Notes under the pieces: model-generated
The model's database searches: none
The model's input: the letters and a program-made list of their open reading frames with translations, nothing else
What the model was told of the DNA's origin: nothing
From: an uncultured Acetatifactor sp.
GTDB taxonomy: Bacteria; Bacillota; Clostridia; Lachnospirales; Lachnospiraceae
Assembly (NCBI GenBank): GCA_910587755.1
Contig: CAJUNZ010000006.1
Location: forward strand, 1-53,447
DNA: 53,447 nt
Reading direction: 5' to 3'
Shown here: positions 1 to 8,199 of the stretch, in pieces
Position numbering within the stretch: the first letter of the stretch is position 1
How the letters are laid out: each line of letters opens with the position of its first letter
Translations under genes and position numbers: made by a program

Positions 1-95
1 GGGTGGGGGAAAAGCCGGAAACGTTGGAAACAGTAGGCTTACCTATCACCATAAAAGGGGAGAATTTAAGCCTGGAGGCATTTCAGAGGAACTAA
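1..95 (+). CDS. 3' end of an unidentified gene (partial)
   Basis: An open frame enters from the left edge and stops at a TAA at 93-95. Its last 30 residues (VGEKPETLETVGLPITIKGE, then about ten more) look protein-like and use codons like the neighbours. No domain is recognisable in so short a tail. It could equally be a chance frame; only sequence to the left would decide. A 57-base gap with a ribosome-binding site for the next gene follows. Confidence 0.35.
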   Translation, partial: VGEKPETLETVGLPITIKGENLSLEAFQRN

Positions 96-152
96 GAACA
101 TAAAAGGGTCATTGCCGGCGAGAATAAACTATCTAATAAAGGAGATAACAAA

Positions 153-770
153 ATGCTGTGTAATAAAAAAGAAAATGAGTTTCGGACAAAAACAATGCTG
201 AAGACAGTGCTCTCCATGTTAGTCCTTGGGACAGTTCTGATGACAGGCTGCGGCAAGGGGGAGGAGGACACAGAGCAGGAGAGCGGTCAGAGACAGGAGG
301 CTTTGGACGCCGCAGGGGAAGCGGGCACGGCGGAGCCCATTGTCTTTAAAGGCGAGGACATGGAAGGAAATGTCGTATCCTCCTCTGTGTTTTCGGAGGC
401 TAAGCTTACCATGATCAATGTCTGGGCAACTTACTGCGGTCCTTGCCTGAGGGAAATGCCGGAACTGGGGGAGTTGGCTGGAGAGTATGACGCCAAAGAG
501 TTTCAGCTGATCGGGATTGTGAGTGATATGATGGATGGTGTGGAGCAGGAAGAGTTTGACATGGTCGTTGAACTGATAGAGCAGACAGGGGCTTCCTATA
601 CCCATATGCTTTTAAACGAATCCCTGCGTGATGCTTTTTTGACAGACGTCACCGCGGTGCCTACCACTTTCTTTGTGGATGAGAACGGAGTGGTTCTGGA
701 TGTGGTTGTGGGGGCCATGGGAAAGGACGACTGGAAGGAGAAAATTGATGAACTTTTGGAAGACCTGTAA
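153..770 (+). CDS. TlpA-like thioredoxin-fold lipoprotein
   Basis: This is a 205-residue extracytoplasmic thiol-disulfide oxidoreductase of the TlpA/ResA type. A basic N-terminus and hydrophobic stretch lead to a lipobox LMTGC with the lipidated Cys at residue 33, so the protein should be anchored on the outer face of the membrane. The thioredoxin fold carries the active-site motif WATYCGPC (Cys95 and Cys98) and the cis-proline region VPTTFF near the C-terminus. The start at 153 is preceded by a clear AAAGGAGA site; an ATG at 195 would also keep the signal peptide. It overlaps the next small gene by 23 bases, and a membrane polyferredoxin follows, so the three probably form an operon that moves electrons or reductant across the membrane. 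The substrate cannot be read from sequence. Confidence 0.85.
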   Translation: MLCNKKENEFRTKTMLKTVLSMLVLGTVLMTGCGKGEEDTEQESGQRQEALDAAGEAGTAEPIVFKGEDMEGNVVSSSVFSEAKLTMINVWATYCGPCLREMPELGELAGEYDAKEFQLIGIVSDMMDGVEQEEFDMVVELIEQTGASYTHMLLNESLRDAFLTDVTAVPTTFFVDENGVVLDVVVGAMGKDDWKEKIDELLEDL

Positions 771-900
771 AGGGTATGCCTGCCTTCTGGGGATGTTTGC
801 CGGTGTTCTGTTTCTGGGCCTGGGCGTCTGGCAGGGGCAGCATGAGGATATCTGGAAGAAAGCGGTTATGATCTGCCTGGAATGTATCGGAATCGGATAG
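748..900 (+). CDS. CD1871A-type CXXC membrane microprotein
   Basis: This 50-residue protein starts at ATG 748 inside the 3' end of the thioredoxin gene in another frame. It has a good site (GGAAGGAG) seven bases upstream. It contains one hydrophobic segment (about residues 11-28) and ends in ICLECIGIG. That ending, with its CxxC pair, is as I recall the hallmark of the CD1871A family of small clostridial proteins found beside membrane 4Fe-4S proteins. The terminal CxxC could accept electrons from the polyferredoxin encoded next or pass thiols to the TlpA-like protein; this role is inference. It is easy to miss because it is short and overlaps its neighbour. Confidence 0.75.
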   Translation: MNFWKTCKGYACLLGMFAGVLFLGLGVWQGQHEDIWKKAVMICLECIGIG

Positions 901-925
901 GGCAGATAAAAGAGGGCATAAAATT

Positions 926-1813
926 ATGAAAAAATTAAGGCTGGGAGTACAGCTTATTTTTACCATTGTAACAAACGGTTATGTCTATGGATTTCTCCAG
1001 GGAAAAATATACCAGGGAAATCTGAAATATGTCTGTGTTCCGGGGCTGAACTGCTATTCCTGCCCCGGAGCTGTTGGTTCCTGTCCCCTGGGAGCGCTCC
1101 AGGCTCTGCTGAACCAGAGAGGATTCCAGGTTCCCTTCGGGGCGCTGGGATTCCTCTTTTTATTTGGCAGCTTTCTGGGGAGATTTGTCTGCGGGTGGCT
1201 CTGTCCTTTTGGGCTGGTGCAGGATCTTCTACATAAAATTCCCCTGTTCCGGAAGCGGAAAAGACTGCCGTTTCACCGGGTTCTGAAATACGGAAAATAT
1301 GTGGTTCTGGTTCTGTTGGTCTTTGTGGGATCCTCCTTTCTCTTTGGCGGTTTCGCCAAGTTTCCTGCCTTCTGCAAATTCCTCTGTCCTTCCGGTACGC
1401 TGCTGGGCGCACTGCCGCTGCTGGGGAGCAATGAGGTCCTGCGCAGCCAGGCGGGGGGCCTGTTTTTCTGGAAGCTTGGGGTGCTGCTCTTCCTGCTTTT
1501 GCTCTCGGTGAAAGTCTATCGTCCGTTCTGCCAGTACCTCTGTCCTCTGGGAGCCATATACGGGTGGTTTAACCGTTTCAGCCTGGTGCAGATTCACTGG
1601 GAGGAAGAGAGATGTACTTCCTGCGGGGCCTGTGAAAGAGCCTGTCCTGTGGGCCTGGCGGTGGAGGAGATTTCCCGTTCGCCGGAGTGTATTCGCTGCG
1701 GCAGATGCGTGGGAGCCTGCCCGGGAAAGTGCCTGCACTTTTCGGCGATAGTCCGCCGGGAGCAGGAGCAGCCCGGGGGCCGGGACAATTGCACCGAAAT
1801 TAATAATTCTTAA
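926..1813 (+). CDS. NapH/YccM-like membrane polyferredoxin (4Fe-4S)
   Basis: The 295-residue protein has several membrane segments interleaved with cysteine motifs: CYSCPGAVGSCP near the N-terminus, then CGWLCPFG, CKFLCPSG and CQYLCPLG. At the C-terminus lie two classical ferredoxin clusters (CTSCGACERACP and CIRCGRCVGACPGKC). This arrangement is typical of NapH/YccM/CcoG-like proteins, which carry electrons between membrane carriers and redox partners. It lies 25 bases after the CXXC microprotein and is probably co-transcribed with it. The redox partner is unknown, and no nitrate reductase or nitrogen-oxide genes are nearby, so a nap role is unlikely. Confidence 0.8.
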   Translation: MKKLRLGVQLIFTIVTNGYVYGFLQGKIYQGNLKYVCVPGLNCYSCPGAVGSCPLGALQALLNQRGFQVPFGALGFLFLFGSFLGRFVCGWLCPFGLVQDLLHKIPLFRKRKRLPFHRVLKYGKYVVLVLLVFVGSSFLFGGFAKFPAFCKFLCPSGTLLGALPLLGSNEVLRSQAGGLFFWKLGVLLFLLLLSVKVYRPFCQYLCPLGAIYGWFNRFSLVQIHWEEERCTSCGACERACPVGLAVEEISRSPECIRCGRCVGACPGKCLHFSAIVRREQEQPGGRDNCTEINNS

Positions 1814-1894
1814 GAAACAAATGCAGATTTTGTGCTATAATGTTAAAACAGAAGATGTAAATGTATTTGCCGAAAAAGAGACGAAAGACGAGAT

Positions 1895-4150
1895 GTGACA
1901 GCAATGATGGTTTTATGGGGCAGTCTTGCAGGGCTGTTGATGTACCTGGAGTTGGTCTACCATTTTGTGGGGTTTGGGTGGGAAGAGTTTCGGCCGGCAT
2001 ATCCGGCGGCGCTGATTTTTGCCTGGACAGGGGTGGAGACATTGTTGATCGGCGCCCTTCGGGGGCGGATCAAGAGAGTATGTTTTGTTTTGGCGGTTTG
2101 TTTTCCGGTGGTGTGGACAGGAGCTCAGATAGTATATCTGCGGATCTTCAGACAGCCTCTTCTGTGGGAGGCGGTAGTCCGGGGAGGCGGGGACGCACTG
2201 GCGAATTATTGGAGGGAGGCGCTGGCAGGAATTCTGGGAGCGCTGCCTTTTCTGATTCTGCTGGTGCTTCCGGCGGTGCTGCTGGGGCTGATTTTAAAAA
2301 GGCGGGGATGGAGCCCGCCGGATCTCTCCCCGGGACAGATGATCAAGACGGCGGCGGCAGCCACCGCCTGTATGGCGGCTGGCGCCATGGTGATGGAAGT
2401 GGGCAAAAGCGCCGACGCGGAATATTATGAGGATTATCATGAGTTCTACGATCCTCTGACGGTGGCCAGAACCATGGGGGTGCTGTCCATGCTGCAGCGG
2501 GATACGGTCCAGGAGGCGGCGGAGCTGATGGAGACCGTGGTCGGCGTGGAGATGGCGTGGAATGGTTCGGAGGGGGCTGTGGGAAGCGGAGCCGGTACGC
2601 CTGGTTATCATCTTGCGGGTGGGTTTTCCGGCCCCATGGTGCAGGTGGCAGACCGGTTCCAGGAAGATATGGCCGGAAAGAGCACAGGCCAGGCCGGAGA
2701 GGACACAGGCCAGGCCGGAAAGAGCCCAGGCCAGGCCGGAGAGAACACGGGCCAGGCCGGAGAGGACACAGGTCAGATACCGGGTGAGAGTCCAGGCCAG
2801 GCCGGGAATGTTACACAGCCGTCTCATCCCCAGGCGTTTTCCCTGGATTATGTGCAGCTGCACGCTCTGGCTGAAAATGACCATCAGACCTGGCTTGCGG
2901 ACTATATGGAGGGTCAGGTTCCTGTAAACTCCAACGAGTACACAGGGAAGTTCCAGGGGTACAACCTGATTTTCCTTACCGCGGAAGGATTTTCCACCTA
3001 TGCCATCGACCCGGAGCTGACTCCCACCCTGTACCGCTTAAGTCACAGCGGTTTTGTGTTTGAGAATTACTATGTGCCCCTGTGGCAGACAAGCACCAGC
3101 GACGGGGAGTACATCAACTGTACAGGCCTGATTCCCGACGGGCAGTACAGCATGCGCAAAAGCGCGGACAACAATATGGCCTATACGCTGCCGCGGTTTT
3201 TTGCAGAGGAGGGTGTATCCTCTTTTGCCTACCACAACAACAGCCTCACTTATTATGACAGGTATTTGACGCACCCCAACCTGGGCTATGATTTTAAGGC
3301 CTGCAGGCTGGGGGAACTGTCGGAAGAGGAGTGGGGGGACAAGATATTTCCCATGGAGCACCCCAATGCGTGGCCGGCTTCGGATCTGGAGATGATGCAG
3401 GGCACCATGTCGGAGTACCTGAACCTGGAGCGGTTCCATGTGTACTATATGACGGTTTCGGGACATATGAACTATGATTTTTCCGGCAATGCCATGTCAG
3501 GCAAGAACAGAGAGGCTGTGGCGGAGCTTCCCCTGTCGGAAAATGCCCGGGCTTATCTGGCCTGCAACATTGAACTGGACAAAGCTCTGGAGTATATGCT
3601 GGAACAGCTGAAAGAGGCAGGGCAGCTGGAGAGAACGGTGATCTGTCTCAGCGCCGACCACTATCCCTATGGCATGACGGAGGAACAGTACGAGGAACTG
3701 GCGGGGAAATCTCTCAAAGAGGGGCTGGACCAGTATCGAAGCAGCCTGATCCTGTGGAATGCGGGCATGGAGGAGGAATCTGTTCACATTACAAAAGCCT
3801 GCGGTTCCATGGATATTCTTCCCACGCTGCTGAACCTGTTTGGGTTTTCCTATGACTCAAGAATGTATGCAGGCCGGGATATCTTTTCCGACAGGGAGGG
3901 GATGGTTATCTTCAATGACCGCAGTTTTGTGACGGACGCCCTTGTGTACAGAAAGGGAAAGGATCCCATCTGGCTTCAGGACGAGTTCGGCAGCTGGATC
4001 GTTCCTCAGGAGGGCAGAGAGGATTATCTGGCGGAAAGGAAGAAGGAAGTAAAGGACCGGTATCAGTTCAGCGCATACATCCTTCAGGAGAATTATTATG
4101 AGGATGTATTCCAGGCTGTACAGCCCATGGGAGAGCCTGGGAAATCTTGA
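1895..4150 (+). CDS. LTA synthase-family membrane sulfatase/phosphotransferase
   Basis: This is a 751-residue polytopic protein with about four or five membrane helices in the first 175 residues and an extracellular alkaline-phosphatase-fold domain from about residue 340. The catalytic region reads FLTAEGFST and then TSTSDGEYINC, where Thr401 is the likely nucleophile, as in LtaS. Further metal-site motifs are VSGHMNYDF and SADHYPYG. Family members transfer glycerol-phosphate or similar units onto surface polymers. Between the two parts is a low-complexity linker with about six 7-residue repeats of the GQAGEDT type. The start used is GTG at 1895; ATGs at 1904 and 1907 are alternatives. The transglutaminase-like and dlt-like genes downstream suggest a surface-polymer role, but the polymer is not known. 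Confidence 0.85.
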   Translation: MTAMMVLWGSLAGLLMYLELVYHFVGFGWEEFRPAYPAALIFAWTGVETLLIGALRGRIKRVCFVLAVCFPVVWTGAQIVYLRIFRQPLLWEAVVRGGGDALANYWREALAGILGALPFLILLVLPAVLLGLILKRRGWSPPDLSPGQMIKTAAAATACMAAGAMVMEVGKSADAEYYEDYHEFYDPLTVARTMGVLSMLQRDTVQEAAELMETVVGVEMAWNGSEGAVGSGAGTPGYHLAGGFSGPMVQVADRFQEDMAGKSTGQAGEDTGQAGKSPGQAGENTGQAGEDTGQIPGESPGQAGNVTQPSHPQAFSLDYVQLHALAENDHQTWLADYMEGQVPVNSNEYTGKFQGYNLIFLTAEGFSTYAIDPELTPTLYRLSHSGFVFENYYVPLWQTSTSDGEYINCTGLIPDGQYSMRKSADNNMAYTLPRFFAEEGVSSFAYHNNSLTYYDRYLTHPNLGYDFKACRLGELSEEEWGDKIFPMEHPNAWPASDLEMMQGTMSEYLNLERFHVYYMTVSGHMNYDFSGNAMSGKNREAVAELPLSENARAYLACNIELDKALEYMLEQLKEAGQLERTVICLSADHYPYGMTEEQYEELAGKSLKEGLDQYRSSLILWNAGMEEESVHITKACGSMDILPTLLNLFGFSYDSRMYAGRDIFSDREGMVIFNDRSFVTDALVYRKGKDPIWLQDEFGSWIVPQEGREDYLAERKKEVKDRYQFSAYILQENYYEDVFQAVQPMGEPGKS
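2687..2806 (+). repeat. 21-bp tandem repeats inside the LTA synthase-like gene
   Basis: The unit GGCCAGGCCGGAGAGGACACA and close variants recur about six times in a row, with one copy diverged and lengthened. Each unit encodes a 7-residue block of the GQAGEDT type. The repeats lie in the linker between the membrane helices and the catalytic domain, so copy number could vary without breaking the enzyme. Confidence 0.85.
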
Positions 4151-4196
4151 CTTTCGCAGGACAGCGCTGCCTATTTATGGGTAATGGATTTTTCCC

Positions 4197-4225
4197 TTGA
4201 CATATGAATTTATTTGGATTAAAGT
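4197..4225 (+). promoter_or_regulatory. Probable promoter for the transglutaminase-like gene
   Basis: TTGACA at 4197-4202 is followed after 17 bases by TAAAGT at 4220-4225. It would give a leader of about 225 bases. That leader holds a hairpin with arms ATTCCGCT (4261-4268) and AGCGGAAT (4286-4293), which has no clear T-tract. Nothing else is apparent in the gap 4151-4458. Confidence 0.5.
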
Positions 4226-4458
4226 GTGTAAAGAATCTGAAAATCAGGAAATACAGTGGAATTCCGCTATATTTTATCATAAAAAAGCGGAATGATACTG
4301 GGAAGATTTAAATGTATCAGAAATTTATCTATGCAGGGCATTGTGCATGAGCACCTTGTGGGTTTTTGGAAAGCATAGAAAGAGAAGCATGTAGACATGT
4401 GTGAAGAAATGAGAATTTTTTGAGTTTCTTCCATATGTAAGGAAGAAAGGGGTTTCTG

Positions 4459-6375
4459 ATGGAAAAAGTATCCAGTGATGCTCCTGAAGACAGCAGGGAG
4501 AGCAGTTCTGAAAAAGAGAAGGAGGAAAATATGTCCGGCCCGGAAGGGAAGGCAGAATCTGATGTCAGCCCAACCGGAAAAGACAAACCTGAGGATAACA
4601 CAGCCAGAAAGGACAAACCTGAGGACAGCCAGGCTGGAAAAGACAAACCTGAGGACAGCCAGGCTGGAAAAGATAAACCTGAGGACAACACAGCTGGAAA
4701 GGACAAGCCCGAGGACCTCGCTGCTGATAACAGCGACACCGAAAACAGCGCTGCCGGCCCTGCGAAGCCGTCCGGAAAATCCAGGGTGCTGATCTTTTGT
4801 CTGATCTTCTTCCCGCTGTTGCTGCTGCTGGGGGCAGGGGGGCTGTACTTTATCGACAGCCTGGCTTATAATGTCTGCAGGGTGGAGGCTGGCGTGCAGG
4901 TATCCCCGGGAGATTTTCTGAAATATGAGGACGAGGAGGCTGTATTTGCTCCGGACAGCGCTCCCTTTGACATTACCTGCCCAGGGGAGTACCTGGTGAA
5001 GATAAAAAGTGGATTTTTTACCCACAGTTGCAGGCTTATTGTCCAGGACACCATTCCTCCCACAGGGGATCCGGTGCAGGTTCAGGCCCAGATGGGGGGA
5101 TCCTGCGAGCCGGGGGAGTTTGTGGCAAACATTGCGGACGCCACGGAGGTTGCGGTGTCCTTTGTGGAGGAGCCGGACTACACAATATCCGGGGTTCAGC
5201 CTGTGCGGATTCTTCTGGAGGATATGGGGCACAACCAGACCATAATAGAGTCCCAGCTCTTTATCACCCAGGTGGTGGAGCAGGTGACGGTGGAAGTGGG
5301 CCAGGAGGCCCCGGGTCTGGAAAGCTTTGTGGTGGCAGGCCAGGAGGCGGCTTTTGTGACGGATCTGGGGGAGATCGACTTCTCAGTGCTGGGTGAGTAT
5401 CCGGTGGAAGTGCAGGTGGACGGTCAGGTATACCAGTCCCGGCTGCAGGTGGTGGACACTGTTCCGCCCCAGGCGGAGGTTCAGGATGTGGAAGGGTATG
5501 TTCTGGCCCCCAGAAGCGTGGAAGAGTTCGTCGTCCGGGTGGAGGATGCCACGGAGGTGACGGCGGCTTTCCGCCAGGAGCCGGATCTGACTCATACAGG
5601 TGTCCAGGAGGTGGAGATCGTCTTCACTGACGCCGGGAACAATGAGACGGTCCTGCAGGCGAAGCTGACTTTGAAGGAGGACACAGAGCCCCCTGTGATC
5701 CAGGGAGCCAAAGATATCAGCATCTTTGTGGGGGACAGCGTCTCCTACCGGAAAAATGTCTCCGTGGCGGACAACTGTCCCCAGGGGGTGGAGCTGGAGG
5801 TGGACTCCAGCGGTGTGAATCTGAAGGAGGCAGGGGTGTACCCTGTGATTTACACGGCCCGGGACCTGGCGGGCAATACTTCCAGCGTCACAGTGAATCT
5901 CACAGTGAAGGACAGAACCTTCAACGGGGAGGAAGTGTATGCCATGGCGGATACTGTTCTGGCGGAGATTCTCACAGAGGGAATGACCCCTCTGGAGAAG
6001 GTGACGGCCATCTACGACTATGTAAAAGGCCATGTGGCCTATGTGAGCCACTCGGAGAAGGGGGACTGGCTGAAAGCCGCCTATCAGGGGCTGTCCGAGG
6101 GCAAGGGGGACTGCTATACCTACGCCAACACCTCCAAGCTTCTGCTCACCAGGGCCGGCATCCAGAATATGGACATCGCCAAGATTCCTGCCAAGTCCAA
6201 CCATGTGTGGAACCTGGTGGACATCGGGGACGGGTGGTATCATTTTGACACATGTCCCAGAAGGGGGTTGACGGAAAAGATTCTCATGTGGACGGACGAG
6301 CAGCTTATGGAGTATTCCGACAGCCACAACAAGTCCCACAACTATGACCATTCCGCTTACCCGGAAGTCAATTAA
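4459..6375 (+). CDS. Membrane-anchored transglutaminase-like protein with Ig-like repeats
   Basis: The 638-residue protein has a cytoplasmic acidic N-terminus with five tandem GKDKPEDNTA-type decapeptides (about residues 39-88). One membrane helix (about 109-131) follows, then a long extracellular part with several bacterial Ig-like beta domains marked by recurring DTVPP/DTEPP and DLAGN motifs. The C-terminus is a transglutaminase-like domain. Its candidate triad is Cys552 in GKGDCYTYA, His582 in SNHVWNLV and Asp597 in WYHFDTC. Such domains act as peptidases or crosslinking enzymes on surface material. The gene lies 58 bases upstream of the dlt-like adenylation gene. The actual reaction is unknown; the triad is visible, so an active enzyme is likely. 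Confidence 0.8.
   Translation: MEKVSSDAPEDSRESSSEKEKEENMSGPEGKAESDVSPTGKDKPEDNTARKDKPEDSQAGKDKPEDSQAGKDKPEDNTAGKDKPEDLAADNSDTENSAAGPAKPSGKSRVLIFCLIFFPLLLLLGAGGLYFIDSLAYNVCRVEAGVQVSPGDFLKYEDEEAVFAPDSAPFDITCPGEYLVKIKSGFFTHSCRLIVQDTIPPTGDPVQVQAQMGGSCEPGEFVANIADATEVAVSFVEEPDYTISGVQPVRILLEDMGHNQTIIESQLFITQVVEQVTVEVGQEAPGLESFVVAGQEAAFVTDLGEIDFSVLGEYPVEVQVDGQVYQSRLQVVDTVPPQAEVQDVEGYVLAPRSVEEFVVRVEDATEVTAAFRQEPDLTHTGVQEVEIVFTDAGNNETVLQAKLTLKEDTEPPVIQGAKDISIFVGDSVSYRKNVSVADNCPQGVELEVDSSGVNLKEAGVYPVIYTARDLAGNTSSVTVNLTVKDRTFNGEEVYAMADTVLAEILTEGMTPLEKVTAIYDYVKGHVAYVSHSEKGDWLKAAYQGLSEGKGDCYTYANTSKLLLTRAGIQNMDIAKIPAKSNHVWNLVDIGDGWYHFDTCPRRGLTEKILMWTDEQLMEYSDSHNKSHNYDHSAYPEVN
4573..4722 (+). repeat. 30-bp tandem repeats in the transglutaminase-like gene
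   Basis: About five consecutive 30-base units each encode a decapeptide of the GKDKPEDNTA or GKDKPEDSQA type. They lie just before the membrane helix. The neighbouring LTA synthase-like gene carries a different repeat array in its own linker. Confidence 0.85.
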
Positions 6376-6433
6376 CCCAAACCAGAAAAATCAAAAAATG
6401 AAATAGAAATAAAATATAATCAATTTAAAACGG

Positions 6434-7963
6434 GTGAAATGCATGCAGACAAATATTCTTGACTATCTGAACCAGACTGCGGCCCTGAAGCCGGACAAGA
6501 CCGCATTTGCGGACGACCGGGACGCTCTCACCTTCGGGCAGCTTCAGGCCCAGCGGGGGGCCGTGGGCACCTGGCTCCACCAGAAAGGCGTTTACCGGGA
6601 ACCGGTGGTGGTCTATATGAACCGGCATCCCAAGGAGGTGGCGGCCTTTTACGGGGTGGTCACGGGAGGGTGCTTTTACGTCCCGGTGGACGAGGAGATG
6701 CCCAAAGGAAGAATCCAGCTGATCCTGAATACAGTGGGCGCCAGGGTTATCATCTGTGACGCCGCCACAAAAAAGACGGCTGAGGCCCTGGACTTCCAGG
6801 GGGACATTGTCCTGTACGACGAGATCAGCCGGACGCCTCCGGATCAGGAGGCCCTGCAGTCCATTCGCGACCGGGCCATTGACACGGATCTGGTCTATAT
6901 TATGTTTACCTCCGGATCCACAGGAGTGCCCAAAGGAGTGGCCGTGTGCCACCGGTCCCTGATCGACTATATTGAGCAGCTCTCGGCGGTGATGGAGTTT
7001 AACGAGGAGACTGTATTTGGAAACCAGACCCCCCTTCACTTTGACGCCAGCCTGAAGGAAGTGTACCCCACCCTGAAGTTCGGCGCCACCACTTACCTGA
7101 TTCCCAAGAATCTGTTTATGTTCCCGGTGAAGCTGGTGGAATTTTTGAACCAGAAGAGGGTGAACACCATCTGCTGGGTGGTATCCGCCCTGACCATGGT
7201 ATCCGCCTTCGGGGCTTTTAAGACAGCGGTGCCGGAGTACCTGCGGACCATCGCCTTCGGCGGGGAGGTCTTTCCGGTGAAACAGTACCAGAAGTGGAAG
7301 GCGGCGCTGCCGGAGGCTAAGTTTGTGAATCTATACGGCCCCACCGAGGGAACCGGCGTGTGCTGCTATTACCAGGTGGACAGGGAGTTCGGACCTGACG
7401 AGGTGATCCCCATCGGCCATTCCTTCCCCAACAAGGAGATCCTGCTGATCAATGACAGGAACCAGCGGGCGGCCCAGGGGGAGGTGGGAGAGATCTGTAT
7501 CAGGGGCGCCTCCCTGGCCCTGGGCTATTACAACAACCCCGAGAAGACCGGCGAAGCCTTTGTCCAGAATCCTCTCAACACCGCCTACCCTGAGCGGATC
7601 TACCGCACCGGGGATCTGGGCCGGTACAATGAAAGGGGAGAGCTTCAGTTTGTGTCCCGGAAGGACTATCAGATCAAGCATATGGGACACAGGATTGAGC
7701 TGGGGGAGATTGAGGCCAATGTAAATGCCCTGGAGGAGGTTAAGACGGCAGGGTGCATCTACGACAAGGCCAGGGATAAGATCCTGCTGTACTATGAGGG
7801 GGAGATGGAGGAAAAGCTGGTGGCGGCGGCCCTGAAGGACAGGCTTCCCCGGTATATGATCCCCAACCACATCTGCAGGCTTGAGCGGATGCCCCTGACG
7901 GCCAACGGCAAAGTGGACCGTGTGACACTGAAAAGCAATTACCAGGAAGGAAAGGAAAAATAA
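6434..7963 (+). CDS. DltA-like amino-acid adenylation enzyme
   Basis: This 509-residue enzyme belongs to the acyl-adenylating family and probably activates an amino acid (D-alanine if it is a true DltA) and loads it on the carrier protein encoded next. The core motifs are all present: FTSGSTGVPKGV (A3), NLYGPTEGTG (A5), YRTGDLGRY (A7), a hinge with KHMGHRIELGEIE (A8) and the catalytic Lys in ANGKVDR (A10). The length matches DltA (about 500). It is followed after two bases by the carrier gene, then by an MBOAT gene. Substrate choice cannot be settled by eye, so another amino acid is possible. Confidence 0.85.
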   Translation: MKCMQTNILDYLNQTAALKPDKTAFADDRDALTFGQLQAQRGAVGTWLHQKGVYREPVVVYMNRHPKEVAAFYGVVTGGCFYVPVDEEMPKGRIQLILNTVGARVIICDAATKKTAEALDFQGDIVLYDEISRTPPDQEALQSIRDRAIDTDLVYIMFTSGSTGVPKGVAVCHRSLIDYIEQLSAVMEFNEETVFGNQTPLHFDASLKEVYPTLKFGATTYLIPKNLFMFPVKLVEFLNQKRVNTICWVVSALTMVSAFGAFKTAVPEYLRTIAFGGEVFPVKQYQKWKAALPEAKFVNLYGPTEGTGVCCYYQVDREFGPDEVIPIGHSFPNKEILLINDRNQRAAQGEVGEICIRGASLALGYYNNPEKTGEAFVQNPLNTAYPERIYRTGDLGRYNERGELQFVSRKDYQIKHMGHRIELGEIEANVNALEEVKTAGCIYDKARDKILLYYEGEMEEKLVAAALKDRLPRYMIPNHICRLERMPLTANGKVDRVTLKSNYQEGKEK

Positions 7964-7965
7964 TC

Positions 7966-8196
7966 ATGGAAGAATTACTGGAGATTTTAAACGACCTGCA
8001 CCCGGATGTGGACTTTGAGACCTGCGACAGCCTTATTGACGACAAAATTCTGGATTCCTTTGACATTGTGACCATTATCGCGGAGGTCAACGACAGGTTT
8101 GACGTGACCATCTCCGCGGAGAAGATCACCCCGGAGAATTTCAACTCTGCGGAGGCTCTCTACGCCCTGATCCAGGAACTGGAGGATGAGGACTAA
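7966..8196 (+). CDS. DltC-like acyl/aminoacyl carrier protein
   Basis: This is a 76-residue acidic carrier protein. The phosphopantetheine attachment site is Ser31 in the motif KILDSFDIV. It should receive the activated amino acid from the adenylation enzyme just upstream and present it to the MBOAT protein encoded three bases downstream. The tight packing (two bases upstream, three downstream) indicates translational coupling. The order here is A-C-B-D, whereas the usual order is A-B-C-D. Confidence 0.85.
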   Translation: MEELLEILNDLHPDVDFETCDSLIDDKILDSFDIVTIIAEVNDRFDVTISAEKITPENFNSAEALYALIQELEDED

Positions 8197-8199
8197 AGC

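Noticed and set aside
2687..2806. CRISPR-like short repeats
   Set aside because: The units are in frame, adjacent without unique spacers, and encode a protein linker, so this is not a CRISPR array.
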